Assembly: GCA_021397835.1 (NCBI GenBank)
Contig: JAJFZO010000896.1
Coordinates: 3,822,501 to 3,886,500, forward strand
Length of the DNA stretch: 64,000 nucleotides
Direction: 5' to 3'
From: Moringa oleifera
Lineage: Eukaryota > Streptophyta > Magnoliopsida > Brassicales > Moringaceae
How positions within the stretch are numbered: position 1 is the stretch's first letter; each line of letters starts with the position of its first letter. The position numbers were made by a program, and so were the translations under genes. The notes below the pieces were generated by a model. That model worked only from the letters and a program-made list of their open reading frames with translations. It was not told where the DNA came from and made no database searches. Below, in pieces: positions 1-13,400 of the stretch.

Positions 1-2710
1 ATGGCTTGGCTGGCACATTAGTTACAGCCATACGCTGGCCTTTTACTCGTGCACTGCCTACTCGTGGTAATTGTGGCTTGCCTTCAGTCCTCATAGTTCA
101 TGCAACCCGGCTTCCTTAGCACTTGTGCTGGGCAGTCTATCGAAGGATAACAATAAGGGTCTGGCCTTCCACGCATGCATTGCCTGTTTGGGTTAGAAGG
201 GGCTTGCCTTCCATGCCCAAGTTTCATGCGACTCAGCTCCCTTGGCATGCCATCTAGGCATGCTATTGAAGGATAGTAATGACGGTCACGCACATGTAAG
301 GTGCTTATTGCCTGGATAGAGCACCTGTTGCAACTCATAATGGGCCTTTCACCCATGCCATGCCTACTAGGGGCAACCGTGTCTTGTCTCTCTGCCTATC
401 ATACATGAGACATGGCTTCTTTGGCACCCTTTTTGGGTAATCTATCGAGGGATAAGGAGGAGGATTTAACTCCCGTGGGGTGCCTACAGCTTTGCTAATG
501 CCCCAACTGCAGTCGTAAGCTAGAGTTTTCGCCCATGTCGTGTTTATTAGGGGCAACCATGGCTTGCCTCCCGAGCCCATGTTCCATGTGATATGGCTCC
601 CTTGGCACACCTATTGGGCAGTCTTTTGAGGGATAACGTCGAGGGCCTATCTCCAGTGTGGTGCCCATAGGCCTTCCATTGATGCGATGCCTACTGAGGT
701 AGTTGGGCTTGCCTCTCATGCCTACTTGTCTGTGCAACGGGGCTCCTTTTGTATGCTCATCTGATAGCCTATCAAGCAACAATGATGAGGGTCAAGCTCG
801 CATAGGGCACCCATGACTTGGCTAGCACGTTTGCTGCAATAACCCGTTGGGCCCTCCACCTATCACAAGCCTACTAGAGGCAACCGTGGCTTGCCTTTCA
901 CGCCCATGGTCCATGCAAAGTAGCTCCCTTAGCATACTCACTCAATAGTCTTTGGAGGGATAGCTATGAGTGTCTCACTCATGTGGGGTGCCCATGGCCT
1001 GGCTGACCCGCCTACTACGGCTTCACGCTGGGTATTTCACCTAGGTCATGACTATCGAGGGCACTTATGGCTTGCCTTTTGTGCCCATGGTCAATTCAAC
1101 GTAGCTTTTTTTGCACGCTCGCAAGTCTATTTAGTGATAGTGGTGAAGATCTAGCTTTGGTGGGGGTGCCCATAGCCTGGCTGTTGCTCTTATTATGATC
1201 GAACGTTGGGCTTTCCATCCTTGCTGCGCCTCCTAAGGGCAGTTGTGCCCTACCTCCCATGCCAATGGTCCTTGCAACGGGGCTCTTTTGGCATGCTCAA
1301 TAGGCAGTTCATTGAGCGACAACGATGAGGGTCTATCTTGCATGGGGCATCCATAGCCTGGCTGGTACTCTTACTATGGTTGCACGTAGGGCCTTCCATC
1401 CTTACTGCACCTTCCAAGGGTAGCCGTGGCTTGCATCTTATGCCCATCGTCCCTGTGACATGGCTCCCTTGGCATGTTTGATGGGCACTTAATCGAGGGA
1501 TGACATCAAGGGTTTGGCTGCATGGGGCACCCATGGCCTAGCTGGTGCATGTGCGGCAAATGCACGCTAGGCCTTGCACCCTTGGCAGGCCTAGAGGTAG
1601 CCACGACTTACCTCCTAATCCTGTGGTCTGTGCAACATGGCTTCCTTAACACACTTATTGGGTAGTCTATCTAGCAACAATGATGAGGATTTGGATTGCA
1701 TAAGGTGCTCATGGCCTTGCTAGCGCTTTTACTTCAGCAACACGTTGGGCTTTTTGCCTAAGCTGAGCAACTTGAAGACAACCATGGCTTGCCTCTCATG
1801 CCCATAGTCCATGCGGAGTGGCTCTTTTGTATGGTTGTTGGGCAGTTTGTGGAGGAACGACATCGAGGGTGTTATTTGTATGAGGTGCCCAAGGCCTGGC
1901 TGGGGCTTGCTGTGGCCGCAGACTGGGCCTCCTACCATGCCATAACTTTTGGGGGATGCCTTGGCTTGCCACCTGACCTCAATGTCTGTACAATATGGCT
2001 CCATTGACACGCTTGCAAAGAAGTCTAGTTAGGGATAGCGACAAGGGTCAAGCAAGCGTGGGGCACCCATGGGTTAGTAGGTGTACCATTTGCGACAGGA
2101 TGTTATGTCTTTTTTCTCATGCCATTCTTGTTGGGGCCAATCGTGGCTTACCTTTCGTGCCAATGGTCCATGCAATATGGCTCCATGGCATGGTTTCTAC
2201 GCAATTTATCTAGGGATAGTGATGAGGTTCTCACTCGCATGAGGCTCCTATGACCCGACTAGCGCAACCTACTATCGCTGCACCCTAGGCCTTCCACCCA
2301 TGCTAGGCCTACTAGGGGCTATTGTGGCTTGTTTCCTTTGCCCATGATCCATGCAACGTGGCTCCCTTGGAAAGATCACTAGCAGTCTATCAAGGGACAA
2401 CGACGATAGTCTAACTCTCGTGTGACGCCTATGACCTTCTTGGCTAGCGTGCCTGTTACGTCCATATATTAGACCTTCTACCCATCTTATGCTTGCTGGG
2501 AGCAGCCGTGGCTTATCTCTCATGCCCATGGTCTATGTGACACAGCTCCTTCAACAAGATGGTAGGGCAGCCTATCAAGGGATAGCAATAAGGGTCTTAC
2601 TAGCGTGGGGCACCCATGGCCTGGCGGGTGCGACTACTACGGCCATACGTAGGGCCTTCCACCCATGCTGTGCTTATTAGGGGCTGTCGTTGCTTGCTTT
2701 TTGTGCCCAT
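1..2710. repeat. Satellite family A, tract 1 (about 180-bp monomers)
   Basis: Head-to-tail monomers of about 180 bp. The landmark CCCATGGCCTGGCTGGC, in mutated forms, falls near 811, 991, 1169, 1350, 1530, 1709, 1888, 2066, 2247, 2428 and 2612, a spacing of 178-184. Other recurring words are CTTCCACCCATG, GTGGCTTGCCTC, CCCATGGTCCATGC, GGCTCCCTTGGCATGC and GGCAGTCTATCGAGGGA. Monomers differ mostly by C/T and G/A changes. Two monomers are shortened (near 146-160 and near 661-680). The tract starts before the window. Base 1 corresponds to about 31739 and 51847 in other A tracts, and the monomer order matches 31.74-34.37 kb. No gene is seen here. Open frames up to about 95 codons exist only because the 180-bp period keeps the reading frame. 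Confidence 0.95.
655..700. repeat. Shortened A monomer, marker of the A block
   Basis: GTGCCCATAGGCCTTCCATTGATGCGATGC lacks the usual CTGGCTGGC-to-GCTGG half-segment (shown here only by its ends GTGCCCATAGG and TTGATGCGATGC). The same deletion and the same ATTGATGCGATG wording occur at about 32390-32430 and 52557-52590, so it predates duplication of the block. Confidence 0.85.
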
Positions 2711-2979
2711 GGCAAACTTGACCTTGGTTACCCTAGCCATAGTCCAATGGTAGTCACTAGTAGTAGTTGGCGTTAAAAGAGCTTAATGATTAGTGTAGGG
2801 AAGTCATTAATGTTTGCCTAACTTTTGGGGAACCTAACGACTGCCCTATTACTATTATGAGGGAGTTACTTATGTTAGCAGACATCAGCGTCAACATAAG
2901 GGGAACCAAGGGACTTCCTAGCTGTTAGGTAGTTATTTGTATCGGTAAACGTTAGTGCTAACAATGAGGTAACCTAATG
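2711..2979. repeat. Family B fragment interrupting family A
   Basis: About 269 bp of family B between two A tracts. It enters directly after the A word TGCCCATGG and runs through the B modules in normal order: the GGTTACCCTAGCCATAG region, the TAGTAGTTGGCGTTAAAAG module, the GCCTAACTTTTGGGGAACC module and the CCAAGGGACTTCC module. It leaves at AACCTAATGA, where A resumes inside its CAGCTCCCTTAGCACGC segment. No target-site duplication or terminal repeat is visible, so recombination between arrays explains it better than transposition. The exact joins are uncertain by about 5 bases. Confidence 0.85.
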
Positions 2980-5900
2980 ACAGCTCCCTTAGCACGCTTA
3001 CTAAGGAGTCTATCAAGAGATAATGATAAGGGTCTGGCTCGCATGAGGTGGCCAAGACCTAGCTCGCGCGTTTGCTTTGACCGTACTTTAGGCCTTCCAC
3101 CATTATGATGTTTATCAAGGTCACCCGTGCCTTACCTCTCATGCCCATAATTTTTGCGATGCGGCTCCTTTGGTACATTAGCTAGGCAATCTCTCAGGGA
3201 ATAGCGACAGGGATTTGGCCTATGTAGAGTGCCCATGGCATGGTTGGCACTTGTTATGGCCACATGTTAGGCCTTCCACCAATGTGATCCCTATTAATGG
3301 CAGTAGTGGCTTGCCTTTAATGCCCAAGTTTCATATGACACTCCCTTGGCATGCACGTTGGGCAGTCTATCAAGGGATAGCGATAGGGTCTAGCTTAAAT
3401 AGGGTACCCATGGCCTGGCTGGTGCACCTATTATGGTCACACCTTGGGACCTTAACCTATCACATGCCTTCTAGAGGTAGGCATGACTTGCGTCCTGTGC
3501 CTATGGCTTACCTCTCGTTTCCATGTTCTATGCAACGTAGCTCCGTTGGCATGCTGCTGCTAGTCTATTGAGGGATGACATCGAGGGTTCGGTTCTTGTG
3601 AGGCTCCTATAGCCTAGCTAGCATGCATATTGGGGTCGCAAGTTGGGCCTTCCACCAATGCTATGCCTACAGGGGTATCCATGGGTTACGTCCCATGCCC
3701 GTGGTTTGTGCAATGCAGTTAGCTTTACATGCTTGTTGGGCAGTCTATTGACCGATAAATATGAGAGTCTGGCTCACATGGGCGCCCATGTACTGGCTCA
3801 TGCACTTGCGGTGGTCGCAAGTTGGGCCCTCTGCCCATCTCGTACGTATTAAAGATAGCCCTAGCTTACCTGTCATGCCTGTGTTTCATGTGACATTGCA
3901 CCCTTGGCACGCTTGCTAGTAGACTATTGGGGGATAGTAATGAAGTTCTACTCGTATGGGGCACCCATGGCCTAGTTACCGCACCTCTTATGGTCGTACA
4001 TTGGGCCTTCTACCCATGCGGCATCTGGTAGGGATAGCCGTGACTTACCACCCATGCCATGGTTCGTGCCACGTGGCTCCTTTGGCATGCTCACTAGGGA
4101 GTCTATCGAGGGACAGCGATGAGGATCTAGCTCTCTTAGGGCACCCATGGCCTGGCTGGTGCTTTTACTCCAGCCACTCGCTGGGCCATCCATCTATGCC
4201 GTTCCTACTAGGGACAACCATGGCCTGCTTCTCATGCCTGTGGTCCATGCGATGTGGCTCCCTTGGCATGCTCATTGGGCAATTTATTAAGGGATAACGA
4301 TGAGGATTTAGCTTGAAAAGGGCGTCCATGACTAGCTCAGCATTTTTCCCATGCAGTGGCTGCTGGTGGCAATTGTGGCTTGCCTCTAATGCCCATGGTC
4401 CGTGTGATGCAGGTTCCTTAATGCACTTACAGGGCAGTCTCTCAAGGGACAGCCTTAAAGGTCTAGCCCGTGTGGGGTGCCTATGGTATTGCTGGCGTTG
4501 GTTGTGATCGCATGTTAGGATTTCCATCCATGCAATGCTGGTTTAGGGTAGTAATGGCTTGCCATTCATGCCTAAGTTTTGTGTGATGTGACTCTAATGG
4601 AACTTGGGCAGTCTATTGAGGCATATTAATGAGGGCTAGCTCGAGTAAGGCCCCCATGGCCTAGCAAGTGCGCTTCCTGCGACCGTACGTTGGTCCCTCC
4701 ACCTATCGCGTGCCTTTTAGAGGCAGATGTGGCTTGCCTCTTGTGGCCATGGTCTATGCGATGTGGCTCCCTTGGCATGCTCGCTGGGTAATCTATTGAG
4801 GTATAGAGACGAGGGTCTTGCTTGAATTGGCAGCCCATGGCCTCTCTGGCATGCCTATTATAGCCATACGCTGTCGCCCATCCCGTGCCATTTAGGTGCA
4901 GCCGTGGCTTGCCTCTTGTGCCCATGTTCCATACAACATGGCTCCCTTGGCATGCTTGTTGGGTAGTCTATCCAGGCACAACGTCGAGGGTCTAGCTCGC
5001 TTAGGGTGCCCATGGCCTGGCTGGCACATGTACTGTGGCCACAAACTACGCCTTCCACCCATGCAATGCCTATTGGGTGTAAACGGTAATTGCACCCTAG
5101 GCCTATTGTCTGTGCAACATGGCTTCCTTTGTACTCTCGATGGGCAGTCCATCCAGCGATAACTTGTGTTAGGCGCCCATGACCTGGCAAGCATGCTCAT
5201 TGTGGCCATATGTTAGGCCTGCATGACTTCCTTTCTTATGGTCCATACAGCATGACTCCCTTGGCACGCTTGTTTGGGATTCTATCGATAGACAACGTTG
5301 AGGGTCTACCTTGCATGGGGCGCCCATTGCTTTGCCAACAAGCCTATTATGGCCACACACTAGGCTTTCAGCCCATGCATTACTTGTTAAGGGCAGTTAT
5401 GGCTGACCTCTCATGTGCATGGTCTGTGGGATGCAGCTCCCTTGACATGCTCACTAGGGAGTCTATTGATGGACAATGACAAGGATTTGGCTCGATTGAG
5501 GTGCCCATGGCCTAGCTAGCGTGCTTATTGGGGCCACATGTTGGGCCTTCCTCCCCTATAGTGCCTATTGGTGGCAGTCGTTGCTTGCCTCCCATGCCCA
5601 TGGTCCGCATGATGCAGCTCTTATAGTTCACTCACTGGGTAGTGTAACGAGGGACAGCGTGAGGGTCTTGCCCACGTGGGTCACCCTTGGCATGGCTAGC
5701 GAGCCTATTACGGCTACATGTTTTGCCTTCCACCCATGCCTTACCAATAGAGACTAGCCATGATTTACCTCTCATGACCAAGTTCTGTGCAATGCATGCC
5801 TAGCCTGTTACAGCTTCCTTGTTACGCAGGCTAGGTAGTCTATCGACAAACAGTGATGAGGGTATGACTCGCATGGGGTGCTCATGTCCTGGCTGGCGCG

Positions 5901-6203
5901 CCTGCTACAACCGCTCAGTAGGCCTTTTGCCCATGCCATGCCTATTGAGGTCATCATGGCTTGCCTCTCGTGCCTATTGTTCATGCCATACTACTCTCTT
6001 GGCATGCTTATTGGCAGTCCATTGAGGGACAACAACAAGGATCTAGCCCACATGGGCTGCCAATGACCCGATTAACACGCTAACTACGATCGCACTCTAG
6101 GCCTTCCATTCAAGTTATGCCTACCTTGGGGTTCCTATGGCTTGGCTAGCACACCTGTTGTGGCCGCAAGTTAGGCCTTCGACCCAAGCCATACTTGTTG
6201 GGG
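2980..6203. repeat. Satellite family A, tract 2
   Basis: About 18 monomers of the 180-bp family in the same orientation as tract 1. Individual monomers can be paired with those of other tracts. The GGGCCCTCTGCCCAT monomer near 3826 pairs with 31255 and 51365. The stretch 4310-4610 pairs with 31710-32020, 51800-52130 and the first 250 bases of the window. Sequence from 2980 to about 3580 extends further upstream in the A block than the tracts beginning at 31.0 and 51.1 kb. A monomer near 5080-5100 is disturbed. The tract stops near 6203 inside the CTTGTTGGGGG segment and continues as family B. No gene is seen; the longest open frames (about 120 codons, for example 3215-3571 and 4165-4527) are repeat translations. 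Confidence 0.95.
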
Positions 6204-7175
6204 GTAATTGCTAATGTGAGCAAATGTTACTGCTAGCAACAGAGGAGCTTAGTGACAACTAATGACTATCATTAGTGTTGGGAAAGCCAAACGGCTGTTG
6301 CTGTGCAATCGCTAACGCTAGCAAACATCTGCGCTTGGTTACACAATAGATGGTCCAACGGTAGTAGGTGGTGCAGGTAGACATGAGGGCAGGCACTAAC
6401 AAAGCCTAAAGATGGCCTAGCAGCACTAGTTAGTGCTGGTAGAGCCAAACAACTATTATGGGAAAGTCGATGGTGTTGGCAGATGCTCACACTAGCTTCG
6501 AGGGAACCTAACGATAGCCCAACTACTGCTATAAGGCAATTGTTGGTATTAACAAACTCTGGCACTAACACTAAGGGAACCCAAAGACTACTCAGCTATT
6601 GTTGCGTGGAAATTGCTGGTATCGATAGATGCTAACGCTAGCACTAGGAGAACCTAGCGATGATTGAATGATAGTCGATGGCATTGGGGAAGCCCAACAA
6701 CTGCTACTAGGCAGTCATTGATGCTGGTAGAAATCTTCATTGGGTTACCTTAGTAATGGCTTTATGATTATCGTAGGCGTATATAGACGAGAGGGCAAGC
6801 ACTAAAGGAGCCCAACGATGGTGTAGGAGCACTGGTTGGCATTGAGAGAACCCAATGACAACTACGTGGAAAACGCCTATGCTCGTAAATACTCGTGTAG
6901 ACTTCGAAGGAACCCAATAACTGCCCTGCTACTACTTTGAGCAATAACTGGTGTTATCAGACACTAGCGCCAGCATTAAGAGAAACTAAGAACTGCTCAC
7001 CTATTGTAGCGAGGCAATGGTAGGAGTTGGTAGACATTAGTGCTAGCATCAGGGGACTTTAGCGAAAACCCCATCATAGTCGCTAATGTTGAGAAAGCCA
7101 AACGATTATTCTTGGGAGTCCTTGACATTTGTGGATGCTAGTGCAGCCCAATCAAGATCCAATAATAGTTGCAAG

Positions 7176-7387
7176 CGTTGGGAGAACCGTATGACTGTTG
7201 TTAAGCAGTCCGTGACGTTGGTAGATATATGCAGTAGGTTGCCCCAACAATGACCTAATGGCAGTCATTGGGGCTTGCAGACGTTGGGAGAACCGTATGA
7301 CTGTTGTTAAGCAGTCCGTGACGTTGGTAGATATATGCATTAGGTTGCCCCAACAATGACCTAATGACAGTCATTGGGGCAAGCACT
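7176..7387. repeat. Recent 106-bp tandem duplication inside family B
   Basis: The stretch starting at CGTTGGGAGAACCGTATGAC (7176) is repeated from 7282. The two copies differ at only a few positions, for example ATATATGCAGTAGG against ATATATGCATTAGG. Neighbouring B modules differ far more, so this is a young local event. Confidence 0.85.
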
Positions 7388-7472
7388 AGAGTAGCCCAAC
7401 GACGACTTAATGGCAGTCATTGAGGCAAGCACTAGAGTAACCCAACGACGACCTAGCAGCAGTAGTTGGCAT
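7381..7472. repeat. 46-bp local duplication inside family B
   Basis: AAGCACTAGAGTAGCCCAAC begins at 7381, and a close copy ending in AACCCAAC begins at 7427. It directly abuts the 106-bp duplication, which suggests repeated slippage or unequal exchange at one spot. Confidence 0.75.
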
Positions 7473-10400
7473 AGGGAAGGCCTACAACAATTGTGGGGAA
7501 GTCATTTGTGCTGGCAGATGCTTACACTAACTTTAGTGGAACCTAATGATTACATAGCTACTTTTACAGTGCAGTTATTGGTGTCAGTAGATGCAAGTGC
7601 TAGCACCAAGGGAGCCTAACAACGTCTCAGTGATAGCTACTGGCGTTAGAAGAGTCCAATGATTGTTGCTGGGTAGTCGTTGACGTAGGTAGATGCCAAC
7701 GCCAGCACAAGGGGAACATAACGACAGAGCCGGTCAACATCTATGTTAGGTTCTACTGACGATGACTCGACGATAATCGCTTGTGCAAGCAAACATGACT
7801 GTAAGCACTAGATGAGCCTAACGATAACTAGCAGTAATAATCAGTACTAGAAGAGCCCTAAAATGACTATAAGGGATTTGCTAGTGCAGACAGACGCTTG
7901 CGTTAGCTTCACAAGAACCTAACGACTGCCTAACTTTTTTTACGGTATAGTTGCTGGCATCGATAGACACTAGTACTAGCACCAGGTGAGCCCAGCTACG
8001 ACACTATGATAGTCACTAGCGTTGGGAGAGCCCAATAACTACTGCTAGATAATCACTGACGTTGGTAGATGGCAGCAGTAGCACTGAAACAGCTCAACAA
8101 TGACCTAATGATAGTTATTAGCAGACATTAACACTATGTTCTTCTAGCGATGGCCTAGCTGCTGTCGCTGGCACACATAGACAGGAGGGCAAGCATTAGA
8201 GGGGTCGAACAACGGCCTAGCAATAGTAGTAAGCACTAGGAGAGCCTAACAACTTATGCACATATGCCACTAGTGCAAGTGAACATTCGCACTAGCTTTG
8301 GAGGAACCCAAGACTGCCCACCTATTATTATAAAGTAGTTAAAAGTGTTGGCTAATGTCAGCACTAGCACTAGAGGAACCCAAGGACTTCTTAGCCATTA
8401 CTACGGGGTAGTTACTAGTGTCGATAGCTAGTAGTGCTAGCATTGGGGGAGCCAAGCGATAACCTAATTATAGTCACTTGTGTTAGAAGAGCTTAATAAC
8501 TGTTACAAGGTGACAGCAAATGCTGGTAGATGCTAGTGCTAACACTAGTGGAGATCAGCGACAACCCGCTGTTGTCGCTGATGCTGCCAAACATCTAAAC
8601 TAGGTTGCCCTGGCAATGACCCATTGACAATTGTTAGACATGTAAACTTGAGAGTAAGCATTAGATGGGCCGAACAATGGCCTATAAGTTATGTTTAGCA
8701 CTAAGAGAGTCAACGACGATTGTGAAAAGTCGCTAGTGTTGGTAGACACTAGCGCCAACTTTGGGGGAACCTAACAACTGCCTAGCTATAGATGCAGGGC
8801 AATCACTAGTGTTGGTTGACATCGACGCTAGCATTAGGGGAACTAAGGGACTTTCCAACAATTAGCGCGGAGTAAGTGCTAGTATCAATAGACATTAATG
8901 CGAGTAATAGGGGAGCCTAGCATTGACCCCATGATAATCACTAGCATTGGGAGAGCCCAACAACTGCTTTTTGGGAGTCACTAGCACTAGTAGAGGGTAG
9001 CATTAACACTAAGGGAACTCAGTAATGATGACCTAAAGATAGCCATAAGCGTTAGAAGAGCCCTACAATTGTTGCTAGGCAGTCATTAGCCTTGGTAAGC
9101 ATCTGCACAAGGTTCCTTCAGCGATGGCTAAGCGGCAATAGTAGGCAAAGGCAGACACGAGGGTGAGCACTAGAAAAGCCCAACAATTGCCTAGCAGTTA
9201 TAGTGGGTATTAAGAGAACCCAATGATTGCTACAAGGAAGTTATTCGTGCTAGAGACCTTAGTGCCAACTTTGGTGGAACCCAATGACAACCCAGCTACT
9301 ATTGCAGGGTAGTAGGTGGTGTTATGAAATGCTAGTGCCTAAATTAAGGGAACCGAGGGACTGCTAAGTTATTGCTATGGGGTATTCACTGGTGTTAATA
9401 AATGCCAATTCTAGCACCGAAAGAGCCCAACGATGAACCAATCATGGTCGCTAGCATTGCGAGAGCCTAACGACTACAGCTATGTGGTCGTTGACATTGC
9501 TTACAGCCAGCGCCACCACTAGAAGAGCTCAGCGATGACCTAGAAACAGTCATTGGCTCTAACAGACATCTGTCCTTGGTTCTCTCAGTGATGGTCCAAT
9601 GATTATTACTGGGTAGGTAAACGTAAGGGCAAGCATTAGAGGAGCCTAACGACAGCTTAATAGTAGTGGTTGGCATGTAAAGAGCCTAATGATTGTTGCA
9701 AGATAGTCGTTGGAGCTGGCAAATGTTAGCTGGTGAGGGAACCAAACAACTGCCCAGCTACCACTATGGGGTATATGGTAGTGTTGGCAAACGCTGGTGC
9801 CAACACTAAGGGAACCCAAGGATTAGCCAACTATTAATGCAAAAGAATTACTGGTGTAAGTAAACATTAGTACCAGCACTAGAAGAACCAAACGGTAACC
9901 TTACGGCAGTTATTAGCGCTGGGAGAGCCTAACTACTCTTGCAGAGAAGTCCTAAGTGCTGGCAGACATTAGTGCCAGCTTTGAGGGAACCCAACGACCG
10001 CCTTACTACAACTTCAAGGCAGCTCTTGGTGTTGGTAGACGCTAATGCTAGCTTCAAGGGAGCCCAGGCCACACAATTGTCACTCACATTGTGAAAGCCC
10101 AATAACTACTGTTCGGCAGTCGTTGGCGCTATTTAAGGCCAATGCTGCATTAGAGGAGCTCAGCAACGATGACCTACTGATAGTCACAGGAGTTAGGAGA
10201 GCCTTACGACTACTATTGGGCAGTCGTTAACGTTGGCAAACTTATCTTTATAAGGTTCCCTCAACGATGGCTAAAGGTAATTGCAAGCAAAGCTAAACAC
10301 TAGGGCAAGCACTAAAGGAGCCTAACCATGGCCTAACAACTGTAAAGGATATTAAGAGAGCCTAACAACTACTACGAGGAAGTTACTAGTGTTGACAGAC

Positions 10401-13400
10401 GCTAGTGCCAGCCTTGTAGAAGTCTAAGGATTGCCCCATGATAGTTGCTAGCATTGTGAGAGCCAACAACTGTTGCTAGGCAGTTGCTGGTGCTGTTTAG
10501 GGCCAGTCCAGCATTGGGGGAGCTTAGCAATAACTCAACGACAATCGCTAGCACTGACAAATATTTGAACTAAGTTCCTTCAACAATTGCCCAGTTATAG
10601 TTGCTAGCACCAATAGACGCAATGGCAAGAACTAGCAGAGCGAAAACAATAGCCTATCAGTAGTTGTTGGTGTTACAAAAGCCCATTGATTATGGCAGGA
10701 AAGTCACTAGTGTTGGCTGATGCTAGTCCCACTTTTGTATCCAATGAATGCCCAGCTATTACTGCGGGGAAGTTATTTGCGTCAATAAATGCTATTGCTA
10801 ACACCGAGTAAGCCTTGCAATGTCTCCATAACAATCGCTGGCATTGGAGCACCCAATGACGTCTCTATGACAGTTTCTCTGATAGTTGTTATTTGAGGCC
10901 AATACTGGTAATAGGGGAGCTCAACAATAACCTGGTGGCTATTGCTGATTCTGATAGACATTTGCATTGGGGTTCCACAATGATGGCACAATGGTTGTCA
11001 TTGGCACATGTAGATGCGAGAATAAGCACTAAAGGAGCCTAATAATGGCCTTACAGTTGTAGTTAGCACTGGGACAGGGCAATGACTGTTGTGGGGATGT
11101 TGCCAAGTGCAGGTAGGCACTGCACCAACTTTTGGGGAAGCTAATGATTACCCAATTATTATTTCGAGGCAGTTTCTTAAGTTAGTAGCAGCCAACACCA
11201 GCAAGGAGAGCTTAGCGATGACCCAATGGCACTCATTGGTGCTAGCAAACATCTACACTGTGTTCCCCTAACGATGGCCCAGTGAACATTAGCTTTAAAA
11301 GAGCCCAATGACTGCCTTGCCATTACTGTAAGGTAATTGCTTATGTTGGCAAACGTCAGCGTTAGCATGAAGGGAACCTAGGGATTGCCCTATTATTACT
11401 TTGGACCATTTATTGGTGTTGGTAGACACCATTGTTAGCGTCAAGGGAGCCTAGTGACAACCCCATTATAGTCATCGGTATTAGGCAAGTCCGATGACTA
11501 CTGCTGGGCAATCGTAGACACTTATAGAAGCTAGCAACAATAATAAGGGAGCTCAACGATGACCCAGCCATGGTCGTTAGCTTTAACACATCTACGTTGG
11601 GTTCCACAAGATGATGGCCCAACAGTAGTTACTGACGTAGGTAAATGTGAGGGTAAGCACTAGAAAAGTCTAACGATGGCCTAGATGTAAGAGTCTAATG
11701 ACTGCTATGGGGAAGTCACTGATGCTAGCAAATGCCAACATTTGGGGAAACCAAGGACCGTCTAGATCAGAGTAATGAGGTAGTTGCTAGTATTGGCAAA
11801 CGCTAGCACCAGCACCATGTTAACCTAGGGGCACCTAGCTAATATCGCATAGTAGTTGCTGGTGTCGGTAGACACTAGTTGTACCTCTGAGGGAGCCCAG
11901 TGATGACCTTATAATAACCACTATTGTTTGAAGACCATAACGACTGCTATTGGGCAGTCATCGATGCTAGTAGCTTTGGCAAACGATAGTGCCAACACTA
12001 AAGGCACCTAGGGACTACCCATCAATCATTGCGAGGTGGTTACTAGTGTTAATAAAAGCAAGTTCTAGCATCAAGGGACTCCAATGACGTCCCCATGATA
12101 GTCACTGGTGTTAGAGAGTCCAACGACTGTGCATGGCAGTCGCTGGCATTGTTTGAGGCCAACTCCAGCACTAAGGGAGTTAACATTGACCTAACAGTAG
12201 TCGTTGGCACTCACAGACATTTGCACCGAGTTCTTGTAGTGATGCACTAGCGATAGTCCTTAGCATATGTAGGCATGAGAGAAGCACTTATGGATCCCAA
12301 TGACAATGATAAGAAGTCATTGGTGTTAACACACACTGGTGCCAACTTTGGGGGACCTTGTTGATTGCCTAGCTACTATTGTAAGGTAGTTGCTAGTGTT
12401 AATAGACAATAGCACCAGCACTAAGGGAATGTAGGGACTACCCAACTATTACTATAGGGTAGTTGCTTATATGTGTAAGAGTTAGTGCTAGTACCAAGGG
12501 AGGCTAAGGAAGTCCCCATGATAGTCGTTAGTGTTATGAGAGCCCAACAGTTATTGCAGGCCAGTTGTTAGTGCTAATAGAGGCCAACACCATCACTCGG
12601 GGAGCTCTGCAATGATCTAGTAATAGTCGCTCGCACTTGTAGGAATATGTGCTAGGTTCCATTGACATGGCCCAATGACTGGCATTGGTGTAGCGAAACA
12701 CGATGGCAAGCACTAGAGGAGTCCAATGATGGCTTAGCAGCAATTATTAGCACTATGAGAGCCCAATGATGATTCCAACAAAGTCACTGGTTCTAGCAAA
12801 TGCTAGTACTAGCTCTAAGGGAACCCAATAACTGCACGGCAGTTCCTGGTATTGGCAAATGCTAATGTTGTGAAGGAACATTAAAATTGCCTGACCATTA
12901 GTGCAAAGTAGTTGTTGGTGTCGGTAAACACTAGGGCTAGCACCAATAGAACCCTGCGATGTCCCGATGACAACTACTAGCATTGAAAATGCCTAATGAT
13001 TGCTGCTCAATAATCACTGGTGATGTTTGAGCCTAATGACAACATTAGGGAGCTCAGTGATGAACTAGCAGCACTTATAGGTGCTAGCAGACATTTGCAC
13101 TAATTTCCCTCAATGATGGCCTAGCGATAGTCGCTAGCACAGGTAAACGTGTGGGCAAGCACTTGAAGAGTCCAATAATGACTTTACAGTATTAATTGGT
13201 GATGGGAGAGCCCAACGACTACCTAACCACTCCTGTAGGGTAGCTGTTCGTGTTAGTAAAAGCGAGTGCTAACCCTAAGGAACCGAGGGATTGCTTATCT
13301 ATTGCTGCGAGGCAATTACTACGAGGCAATTGTTATTGTCAGTAGATTTTAGTGCTAGCACTAGGGGAACTCAGTGAAAACCTATTGGTGTTCGTTGGCA

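Noticed and set aside
2711..2979. Insertion of a small transposable element into A
   Set aside because: The segment is plain family B in its normal module order, with no terminal repeats or target-site duplication.
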